Shown one piece after another: positions 53,501-60,696 of a DNA stretch of 64,000 bases. The notes beneath the pieces are model-generated. The model worked only from the letters and a program-made list of their open reading frames with translations, did no database searches and was not told where the DNA came from. The stretch spans positions 1 to 64,000 of the forward strand of contig JABAZP010000009.1 in NCBI GenBank assembly GCA_018608405.1, given 5' to 3'. Source of the stretch: Flavobacteriales bacterium (GTDB taxonomy: Bacteria; Bacteroidota; Bacteroidia; Flavobacteriales_E; Vicingaceae). The translations under genes were made by a program, and so were the position numbers. Position 1 is the first letter of the stretch, and each line of letters begins with the position of its first letter.

Positions 53501-55042
53501 TTATTTCTCAAACAAACTTTCCTTGTTCAACGGCCGCTTTTCAATCAACCATTTAAAGCCTGAATATCGTAATTCAGTCACTGGATCTAACTCGCCCATC
53601 GGATGCATTTTTGCTTTTGGTTTGTTCAAAAAGGTAATGGTTTCTATGCTTTTCTCCCCTAAAAGAATTCGAATATCCGAACTTTCAGCAACATTTACTC
53701 CGATAAACTTTTCAGCATCATCCTGCCCATAATAGGTAGTTTGTCCGTTTCCCTTAACATAAATTGTTTTTAACTTACCCTCAGAAAAGTAACCCGTCAT
53801 GTTTTTCCCTTTTATCTGATTATAACGCACGGTATCTATCTCAGAAATGATGAAAGCGTTTTTGTCCAAATACAAGCTATGTATTTTATTATTCTTTGTT
53901 CGTATATCAATGCTGTCAGCGGTTAGCTGATTTTCGGCCGACCACAAAATGGGTTCGTAAAACAAACGAATTGTTGAGTCTGTCAATGAATATGAAATTG
54001 AATCGCAGCTCCCTTGCAAATCACTTTTAAAGATTTTTACACCATAGTAAGCAAAAAGAAATTGATCGCCATTTATGGTTTTGTAAACTTTAAATGTATC
54101 TGCGTGCATGAACAATGTGTCCTCATCAAAAAGCTGTGTTAACAGGCTATTATCTGTTACAATAGCGCTATCCTTCTTCTCAAAAATTCGACCATGATCT
54201 CCGTTGATCAGTATATTTTCAATGGTGTCGGTTATTTGAACGTTTCCATCTGCCTTTCCAAAGCCCAATTTTCGGTCGTAAAATAAAGTATCTCCTTCTA
54301 GTAGTTTTCCATCTGTAATGATGTATGCATTTGCAAAATATTTTGATTGGTCCAATTTAGTATCGTACCAACCATTTTCACAATAAATAAGGTTACTATC
54401 GCTTATAATGGTTGTAGGTCCTAAAAAGTTAACCACTTCTGTTGTGGTGAAATAACGTATAGTATCTGAGCGCATTTCAAACTCAGGGTTGGTTAGGACA
54501 ACATTTTTCTTAAATAAAAAAGTAGACAGATTGGAATAAAAATAACCCCGCTTACTAACTAAAACATTGCTATCGTTCTTACTTTCGATAATCGCACCGG
54601 TAGTATAACTTGCAATATTATTAGCCCTGTCGTAAAGTAGCCTATCGGTAAGTAAATCGAAGTCAGGACTAACTAACCTTACCTCTTTCCCGGTAACGGT
54701 AGCTAACTTTTCATTTCCATCATAATGAAGAAAGTCTCCATAGAGGTTTAAGGTATCACCTTGGTTAATTCTAACGCTTCCAAATGCATCAATACTATTG
54801 GTAGTCTTGTAGAAATAGGCAGAGTCGCAATACATTAAAGCATTTTGATGCTTAAACTGAACGTCTCCAATTAAACGCTGTGCCGTTGACCCTTTCTTTT
54901 CTGTACCAATTAAAATATCAGCGCGAATAATTTTTATTTGCTCCTTTTTTTGAGCAAACATGGAAATTGAACTTAAAAATAATAAACCTATAACGCCAAG
55001 CGCGTTCAGGTTAATACTCTTATATTTTAAGCGGTTGCCCAT
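53501..55042 (-). CDS. OstA/LptA-like lipopolysaccharide transport protein
   Basis: 513 residues with a signal peptide (about 1-31, ending SSISMFAQ). Repeated short beta strands of the OstA/LptA jellyroll type: LIGDVQFKHQNALMYCDSAYFY, AFGSVRINQGDTLNLYGDFL and similar segments throughout. It should carry lipopolysaccharide across the periplasm as in Lpt systems. The start overlaps the purA end by 16 bases, so it is read with fur and purA. Confidence 0.82.
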   Translation of the reverse strand: MGNRLKYKSINLNALGVIGLLFLSSISMFAQKKEQIKIIRADILIGTEKKGSTAQRLIGDVQFKHQNALMYCDSAYFYKTTNSIDAFGSVRINQGDTLNLYGDFLHYDGNEKLATVTGKEVRLVSPDFDLLTDRLLYDRANNIASYTTGAIIESKNDSNVLVSKRGYFYSNLSTFLFKKNVVLTNPEFEMRSDTIRYFTTTEVVNFLGPTTIISDSNLIYCENGWYDTKLDQSKYFANAYIITDGKLLEGDTLFYDRKLGFGKADGNVQITDTIENILINGDHGRIFEKKDSAIVTDNSLLTQLFDEDTLFMHADTFKVYKTINGDQFLFAYYGVKIFKSDLQGSCDSISYSLTDSTIRLFYEPILWSAENQLTADSIDIRTKNNKIHSLYLDKNAFIISEIDTVRYNQIKGKNMTGYFSEGKLKTIYVKGNGQTTYYGQDDAEKFIGVNVAESSDIRILLGEKSIETITFLNKPKAKMHPMGELDPVTELRYSGFKWLIEKRPLNKESLFEK

Positions 55043-56313
55043 GAACTTTCTCTCATCAATGTTTGGCTTCTGTCCGGTCCGACAGAAACAATTGTGATGG
55101 GTGTTTCCAAAATTCGTTCCAAATAATCAATATAAGTTTGAAGTGTTGAAGGAATTTCATCGATAGAGCTTAAACCGGTCAAGTCTTCTGACCAACCCTC
55201 CAGCTCTTCATAAACGGGAATCAACTCTTCTCCTACAACGTCGAATGGCATAAAGTCAATCACCTCTCCTTTGTACTTATATCCGGTACAAGCCTTTATG
55301 GTGTCAAATTCACTTAGTACGTCTGCCTTTGTCATGATTAATTGGGTTACGCCATTAATCATACAGGCGTACTTTAATGCTGGTAGGTCAATCCACCCAC
55401 ATCTTCGTGGTCTGCCTGTAGTAGCTCCAAATTCATGACCTGCTTTTCTCATGAGTTCTCCTACTTCATCTTCCAATTCAGTTGGGAATGGTCCACTACC
55501 AACCCTCGTGCAATAGGCCTTAAATATTCCGTACACCTCACCTATTTTATTTGGTGCAATGCCTAACCCCGTGCAAGCTCCTGCAGTGATGGTGTTTGAC
55601 GAGGTGACAAATGGGTAGGAGCCAAAATCTATGTCTAACAAAGTACCTTGAGCACCTTCTGCTAATATTCTCTTTCCCTCTTTTCTCTGCGCATTAACCA
55701 AATGTTCGCTATCTACCAAACTAAAGTTCTTAAACTCCATGGCGCATTTCATCCACTCTGCTTCTAATTCGTTTAAATCATATTCAAAATCGAATTGATT
55801 CAGCAACTGAACATGCTTCTCTCTTAAGTTGGTATATCGTTCTTTAAAATTTGGCGATTCAATGTCTCCTACTCTCAAGCCATTTCGACCAGTCTTATCC
55901 ATGTAAGTAGGTCCAATTCCTTTTAAGGTAGAACCAATCTTCTTTTTCCCTTTAGACTGTTCAGATGCAGCATCTAGAAGTCGATGAGTAGGCAAAATCA
56001 AGTGAGCTTTTCTAGAAATTACCATGCGCTCATTAATTGGCACTTTCATTTCTTTCAAGTTGTTCACCTCTTTCATGAATAGAATTGGGTCAATTACAAC
56101 ACCATTGCCAACAACATTCACCTTTTTATCGTGAAAAATGCCCGAAGGAATCGTATTCAGCACGTGTTTAATACCGTCGAACTCTAAGGTGTGTCCTGCA
56201 TTTGGGCCACCTTGGAAACGAGCGATTACATCGTATTCAGGAGTTAATACATCCACAACTTTTCCTTTCCCTTCGTCTCCCCACTGAAGACCTAATAAAA
56301 CATCAACTTTCAT
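55027..56313 (-). CDS. purA: Adenylosuccinate synthetase
   Basis: 428 residues, normal length. GTP-dependent joining of IMP and aspartate in AMP synthesis. GLQWGDEGKGKVVD at the N-terminus (P-loop and catalytic Asp), NAGHT with the catalytic His, GTLLDIDFGSYPFVTSSNT, TTGRPRRCGWID and GPDRSQTL at the C-terminus are all present. The order fur-purA-ostA is common in Flavobacteriia. Confidence 0.96.
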   Translation of the reverse strand: MKVDVLLGLQWGDEGKGKVVDVLTPEYDVIARFQGGPNAGHTLEFDGIKHVLNTIPSGIFHDKKVNVVGNGVVIDPILFMKEVNNLKEMKVPINERMVISRKAHLILPTHRLLDAASEQSKGKKKIGSTLKGIGPTYMDKTGRNGLRVGDIESPNFKERYTNLREKHVQLLNQFDFEYDLNELEAEWMKCAMEFKNFSLVDSEHLVNAQRKEGKRILAEGAQGTLLDIDFGSYPFVTSSNTITAGACTGLGIAPNKIGEVYGIFKAYCTRVGSGPFPTELEDEVGELMRKAGHEFGATTGRPRRCGWIDLPALKYACMINGVTQLIMTKADVLSEFDTIKACTGYKYKGEVIDFMPFDVVGEELIPVYEELEGWSEDLTGLSSIDEIPSTLQTYIDYLERILETPITIVSVGPDRSQTLMRESSWATA

Positions 56314-56323
56314 CTGATTTGTT

Positions 56324-56788
56324 CTAAATTTTTGATTCTAAATTTTCGCATGAGCTGCAAATTCCATATAAGTTCAAGGAATGATGCACTATTTTAAAGT
56401 CTAACAGCTCTCCTATGGTAGATTTTATATTTTGTATTCTCGGATCGCAAAACTCGATTACTTTATTGCATCTGGTGCAAACAAGGTGATCGTGCTGCTT
56501 GTATTCGTAAGATAGTTCAAATTGAGCAATATTATTACCAAACTGATGCTTTCGCACTAAATTACAAGCTTTTAACAAGTCAATGGTGTTGTATAAAGTC
56601 GCCCGGCTTACTCGATACTTCTTGTTTTTCATTGAAACATAAAGTGTTTCTATGTCGAAGTGACCTTCTTGATTGTATATTTCGTTGAGTATGGCAAAGC
56701 GTTCCGGGGTTTTCCGATGGCCATTTTTCTCTAAATACGCAGAGAAAATTTCGTTTACTTTTTCAACTGTTTCTAAGCTAGAAGCCAT
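56324..56788 (-). CDS. Fur family metal-responsive repressor
   Basis: 154 residues. An N-terminal winged helix ([39 protein letters not shown]) and a dimerisation domain with the structural zinc cysteines CTRC and CSSC and the HDHLVC metal site. Fur, Zur and PerR cannot be separated by sequence alone. It is first in the operon with purA and the OstA-like gene (10 bases to purA). Confidence 0.88.
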   Translation of the reverse strand: MASSLETVEKVNEIFSAYLEKNGHRKTPERFAILNEIYNQEGHFDIETLYVSMKNKKYRVSRATLYNTIDLLKACNLVRKHQFGNNIAQFELSYEYKQHDHLVCTRCNKVIEFCDPRIQNIKSTIGELLDFKIVHHSLNLYGICSSCENLESKI

Positions 56789-56805
56789 GTATCGTTGTTA
56801 AGGAA

Positions 56806-56813
56806 CAAAAGTA
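56806..56813 (-). promoter_or_regulatory. -7 element TACTTTTG of the fur-purA-ostA operon
   Basis: An exact TAnnTTTG match on the minus strand, 17 bases before the fur ATG at 56788. Confidence 0.45.
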
Positions 56814-56973
56814 ATTGATTTCATCAAAATCATAAGCCTAGATTTCTTTAAGTATGAATAAGTTTTTAACGATTACGCGAAGGTTACTAACAAGAAGCCA
56901 CAAAATGTTTCAGTTCCATATTTATGAAGCAGGAGCAGCGGAAAAATTTGATACCATTCATAACCACACCGAA

Positions 56974-57018
56974 CAAAAAAATCCAACTTGAGGCATTAAT
57001 TGAATGCAACAAGTTGGA
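56974..57018 (-). terminator. Minus-strand Rho-independent terminator
   Basis: TCCAACTTG (56982-56990) pairs with CAAGTTGGA (57010-57018), with an inner GCATT/AATGC stem. The A-run at 56974-56981 becomes a T-run after the hairpin on the minus strand, so it ends transcripts of the sigma-like/partner gene pair. Confidence 0.8.
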
Positions 57019-57053
57019 CCTTATACCGGAAATTTATAACTGTAAACTGTTAT

Positions 57054-57436
57054 CTACATCGTTTCCGTTAAAAATCGCAAGAATTCTGTTTTTAGCTCTG
57101 CATATAGTTTTCGTTGTGTTTCCACTTTATCTCTGAATGCAGTATGATCCTTAAAGTGAACATGGTCTAAAGCGATAGGATGTTCCTCTACAAATTTCAC
57201 CAACTCGTGCTCGTGACTATTGATATCATGTCGCAAGGTATCGATTACCTCATTGTGTCTTAAAAAATTATTTTGGAAATGTTCTACCTTAACCATTACC
57301 TCATTTGTAGTCCATCGAGATGCTACTTCTTCCAATCTATTTTGGAATTTTTTAATTCATCTTTTTCAAATGCCAATTCACTATTCCATGCAGTATGCTC
57401 AAAGTGAAGATCTGACATGTAAACTTTATTTTTCAT
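57054..57436 (-). pseudogene. His/Glu-rich helical conserved protein with one frameshift
   Basis: The ATG at 57436 encodes MKNKVYMSDLHFEHTAWNSE and then LAFEKDELKN; the frame then breaks because one T is missing (AATTCC for AATTTCC, plus-strand 57344-57350). Restored, it reads FQNRLEEVASRWTTNEVM and continues to the stop at 57054, about 126 residues. It is fully helical, rich in His and Glu, and probably a coiled-coil bundle. I recall similar Bacteroidota proteins without known function. It follows the sigma-like gene by 42 bases and precedes a terminator. Sequencing error is possible. Confidence 0.6.
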
Positions 57437-57478
57437 CTTTTCTATTTATATATTAATGTTCCTAATTATGCTTTCTAT

Positions 57479-58246
57479 TTAACCTAAGGCATCCCTATTA
57501 AAAAAACTCGTGCGCAATGCTTCCTTAGCTTCTGAAAAAAGTTGTTGAACCTCCTCGATATCTTTATCTTCCAATTCAGCTATCTCTTCTAGTTCAATGT
57601 TTTCTGCAGTTAACTCAAAGACGCGTCGCATTCGTTCAGGTAAACTATACAACACCATTGCGATGTGCTTTTTAATTTGCTCAGCGCTGAGTTCTTTATC
57701 AATTTTTTCGACTATCTTTTTCTCCTTATCTTCAACAAAAACATGGTTTAGCACGTAATCATTGTGATTGTAGGATAAGTCATCCAACTCCTCAATTAAC
57801 AATAAATCTCCCCCACCATCAATGCTAAAATTTTCTTCCATTTCATCCCATTCCGGCTTAGAATAATCATCAATATTCTTAAAGAAAAAATCATCAAACT
57901 CTTCTTCATCAATGCTATCATCTAAAAGTTGATTAACTCTTTTATACAACCATAAATAGAAGTATTCTTGGCTTTCTACCTCTTCAATGTTATCGTAAAT
58001 TTCAATAAACAATTGATCTATAAATTCATCGGCTTTGTATTTCCCTCTAGGAAATGATCCTTTCTGAATTGCTGTGCTTAACCTACCGTTTATGTACTTC
58101 CTCAACTCTGGTATTATTTCCAACACCAATTTGTTAAATGAGGATTTGTCCCCTTCTTGTTTTAACTTAACTAAACTTGAAAACGAAGCAGTTACGAATA
58201 GACGAAACTTATGTTTACTTTCTAGTAACGAATCATTGTTTTGCAT
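57479..58246 (-). CDS. Divergent sigma-70-like (ECF-type) protein with acidic linker
   Basis: 255 residues. Residues about 30-115 look like sigma region 2 (FNKLVLEIIPELRKYINGRL; ADEFIDQLFIEIYDNI; FYLWLYKRVNQLLDD). A very acidic linker follows (about 112-185, DDSIDEEEFDDFF and similar). Residues about 195-250 look like sigma region 4 (VLYSLPERMRRVFELTAENI then LEEIAELEDKDIEEV and the recognition helix). It should direct RNA polymerase to special promoters or regulate it. No anti-sigma membrane protein is adjacent. The promoter-contact residues are diverged, so activity is uncertain. Confidence 0.65.
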   Translation of the reverse strand: MQNNDSLLESKHKFRLFVTASFSSLVKLKQEGDKSSFNKLVLEIIPELRKYINGRLSTAIQKGSFPRGKYKADEFIDQLFIEIYDNIEEVESQEYFYLWLYKRVNQLLDDSIDEEEFDDFFFKNIDDYSKPEWDEMEENFSIDGGGDLLLIEELDDLSYNHNDYVLNHVFVEDKEKKIVEKIDKELSAEQIKKHIAMVLYSLPERMRRVFELTAENIELEEIAELEDKDIEEVQQLFSEAKEALRTSFFNRDALG

Positions 58247-58413
58247 GCATTCTGTGTTTATACTTGAATGTAAAGTTGATCACTCAATGGATAAATTAAA
58301 ATGACATTAATCAGTCTATAATTCTATTTTATGCTAACATTTATCATGTTATATTCGACACTTTAAAACTTTGAAAACAACACGACCACATAGATATGGA
58401 TAAATGTTTAGCG

Positions 58414-58447
58414 AAAAAAAAATGGGCAATTAACGCCCATTTTTTTA
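58414..58447. terminator. Bidirectional Rho-independent terminator
   Basis: AATGGGC and GCCCATT (58421-58427 with 58435-58441) around a seven-base loop, flanked by A-run and T-run. It ends the minus-strand transcript of the DUF6268-type gene just upstream at 58469 and insulates the sigma-like gene. Confidence 0.85.
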
Positions 58448-58468
58448 TATCATTTAGTTGAAAGTTCT

Positions 58469-59572
58469 TTACGGACTAACCAAGTTGATGCTAACATTAA
58501 AGTACAGCGGGTTAGTTAATTCATTTTCTTGAATAAACTCTTGATCGCCAAAAAATCCACGGTAGAAATCTTCTCCATCGGGTACTTGATCTACATTAAA
58601 AGAGTAATTATATCGGTAACCTGCTTGAGCTGACAACCAAAGAAATCCTTTAATTTGACGTTCGTAAACGAACCTAATTCTTACCTCACTTCGTCTTATT
58701 TCTAAATCGTCAAAATCTTCATCAGGTCTGGCTTGACCTTGATTACCAATTCTAAAACTATATCCTTCCGCTTCGTAACCAAAAAACAATAAGCTTCTTG
58801 GATTTACCGTATACCTAACATGTCCTCTTGCAGGAAATAAAATTTCTGTTCCCCACTTGCTTGTTGTTGAAGTCCAGTTAAATAAGAATACTGGAAGATA
58901 GTTCATATCCCCTCCTCTATACGTTCTTGAAAGACCAACACCCCATTGCTTATTGTCGCTCGGCCTTTTACCCCAAATACCAGCAATAGAATACTTCGTG
59001 TATTTCATGTTCTGAAATTCATCGAAATTGTAATCTCCATTCATATCCGCCGCCACTTGAAACAACAAGAAACTTGTTTCATTTAAAGGTTTAAATATGG
59101 TGGTATTCAACCCTATCGAGGCCAAATCGTTGTTGTGCAGGGTGGTTAGTAATGGGTTGGTTAAAGATGTTGGATCCTCAAAATCATAGTTAATATCCCA
59201 TAGTCTAGCACCAACTTGAACAATCAAACTATTTTTAGAGATCACCGGGATATTCGCCTCAACACGCAATCCTTGAGTTGAATTAACCGTTGCAGTTTGT
59301 TCTGCGAACCTTCCTTCGTTGGTTTCATAACCGGCAGCAGTTATGTCATACTTTCCTTGAAAATCATATCCCACCGTTATAAGTTTCGCAGGACTAATTC
59401 CTTTGATTTTTGCAGGAGCATATCGCTTTGCTGCTTCATCAACAAAATCTAGGTTATCATACATGCTGTAATCTTCCTCTTCGTCAGTAGATGTAGTATC
59501 CGTCTGAGCAGTTGTCATTTGATATAAACCAAATGACATCAGCATCATTAACCCTATTTTTTGTCGAAACAT
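58469..59572 (-). CDS. Outer-membrane beta-barrel protein (DUF6268-like)
   Basis: 367 residues with a signal peptide (MFRQKIGLMMLMSFGLYQMTTAQ), an acidic spacer, then barrel strands: LRVEANIPVISKNSLIVQVG, FLLFQVAADMNG, SLLFFGYEAEGYSF and the final YFNVSINLVSP. It fits DUF6268 barrels of Bacteroidota. Function unknown. Last gene of a three-gene cluster of envelope proteins. Confidence 0.75.
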   Translation of the reverse strand: MFRQKIGLMMLMSFGLYQMTTAQTDTTSTDEEEDYSMYDNLDFVDEAAKRYAPAKIKGISPAKLITVGYDFQGKYDITAAGYETNEGRFAEQTATVNSTQGLRVEANIPVISKNSLIVQVGARLWDINYDFEDPTSLTNPLLTTLHNNDLASIGLNTTIFKPLNETSFLLFQVAADMNGDYNFDEFQNMKYTKYSIAGIWGKRPSDNKQWGVGLSRTYRGGDMNYLPVFLFNWTSTTSKWGTEILFPARGHVRYTVNPRSLLFFGYEAEGYSFRIGNQGQARPDEDFDDLEIRRSEVRIRFVYERQIKGFLWLSAQAGYRYNYSFNVDQVPDGEDFYRGFFGDQEFIQENELTNPLYFNVSINLVSP

Positions 59573-59599
59573 ATTTGCTTTTTTAACTGTGATTAATGT

Positions 59600-60079
59600 C
59601 TATTTTTTCTTAGATGGCATCTGTAAACGCTTCCAAATATCTGTTCTACCTAAAACTGAAACACCGATGTATCCTCTTATGTCTAAAGTATTATCATCGG
59701 TCATTTTAATGATACAGCTGTAAGTATTTCCATTTTCTGGATCGTAAATAGTGCCTTCTGTCCACTCATTCTTGTCTGTATATTGAAAATCCTTCAAGAT
59801 TCGGTAGCCTCTCAGTGGTTTGTTTTGCAATTTCTCATCAGGGTTGTTTTTATCTAACTTAGGCTGCTTCGTTTCAGGGTCTATTGGCTCTTTTAACCAT
59901 ACAATTTTGCCATAATACTTATCAGCGATTTTTTCGATTTTTACTTTAGCCTTACCATGACTAGGCTCCCAAACACCGGTTAATCTATCTGCCTCTGCAC
60001 TGTCTTGAGCTGTTAATGATCCACTAAATACTATTGCCAAAAGCAATAAACCGGTTGAAATTATCTTTTTCATATTCAT
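59600..60079 (-). CDS. DUF2147 periplasmic protein
   Basis: 159 residues with a signal peptide (MNMKKIISTGLLLLAIVFSG, ending near TAQ). Mature part: LTGVWEPSHGKAKVKIEK, GKIVWLKEP, LRGYRILKDF, GTIYDPENGNTYSC and GRTDIWKRL, the pattern of DUF2147. The fold is a small lipocalin-like barrel; ligands are unknown. Six bases after the lipoprotein gene, so co-transcribed. Confidence 0.88.
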   Translation of the reverse strand: MNMKKIISTGLLLLAIVFSGSLTAQDSAEADRLTGVWEPSHGKAKVKIEKIADKYYGKIVWLKEPIDPETKQPKLDKNNPDEKLQNKPLRGYRILKDFQYTDKNEWTEGTIYDPENGNTYSCIIKMTDDNTLDIRGYIGVSVLGRTDIWKRLQMPSKKK

Positions 60080-60085
60080 GTTGTA

Positions 60086-60598
60086 TTAATATTCTACGTT
60101 AAAACTCATATTTACTTTTACTGCTAGGCCATCCCAATATTCATCATTGCTAAAATCTAAGTCCAGCAAGGCAGTGAACTCATCTTCTTCAAAAAATGGC
60201 TTAATATCCGCTTCTTGACTTGTAACAAGCGTTGCTGTATTTTCGGTAAAAGTTAAAGGGTTAAGAATTGCCACCGTTGTCATAGGATTAGTTTTGCCGA
60301 CAAATTGTAACGTGGCATTTTTGAAAAGACCTAAGTCAGTAACATTCTCATCATCAATGGTCAGTTTCACATCAATTAATTGAACAGCAGCTGCGCTTTC
60401 AAAGCCTTCTTCCTTCACCAACTCACTCAAATCAAGAGATAATGGCGCCATTAAACTATTAGCTCCTTCAAAGAAGGGACCTTCAGCACTTAAGGTAGCA
60501 GGTACAGTTATCGTAGTAGCGTTTTTGCTTCCACAAGAAAAGAGAACGAGGGCCACGCAAACGGCTAGGCCAGCTTTATAGATAGTTGTAAATTTCAT
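60086..60598 (-). CDS. Hypothetical lipoprotein
   Basis: 170 residues. Lipobox LFSC after a hydrophobic leader (YKAGLAVCVALVL). The mature part is acidic and beta-rich with no domain recognised. First gene of the cluster with the DUF2147 and DUF6268-like genes; a leaderless promoter candidate precedes it. Confidence 0.75.
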   Translation of the reverse strand: MKFTTIYKAGLAVCVALVLFSCGSKNATTITVPATLSAEGPFFEGANSLMAPLSLDLSELVKEEGFESAAAVQLIDVKLTIDDENVTDLGLFKNATLQFVGKTNPMTTVAILNPLTFTENTATLVTSQEADIKPFFEEDEFTALLDLDFSNDEYWDGLAVKVNMSFNVEY

Positions 60599-60603
60599 TG
60601 TAA

Positions 60604-60611
60604 CAAAAATA
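60604..60611 (-). promoter_or_regulatory. -7 element TATTTTTG five bases before the lipoprotein ATG
   Basis: An exact TAnnTTTG match, five bases before ATG 60598 on the minus strand. Leaderless candidate for the three-gene envelope cluster. Confidence 0.5.
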
Positions 60612-60696
60612 GAGAAGGAACTTCATTTTAAATCATTAATGTTATTAATATATTAAATAGATTTCATAAAAATAACTAAATACATTCATTCTCGCC

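Noticed and set aside
56924-57136. 70-codon plus-strand frame before the frameshifted partner gene
   Set aside because: It runs through the minus-strand terminator hairpin and into the antisense of a conserved gene; no promoter or domain is seen.
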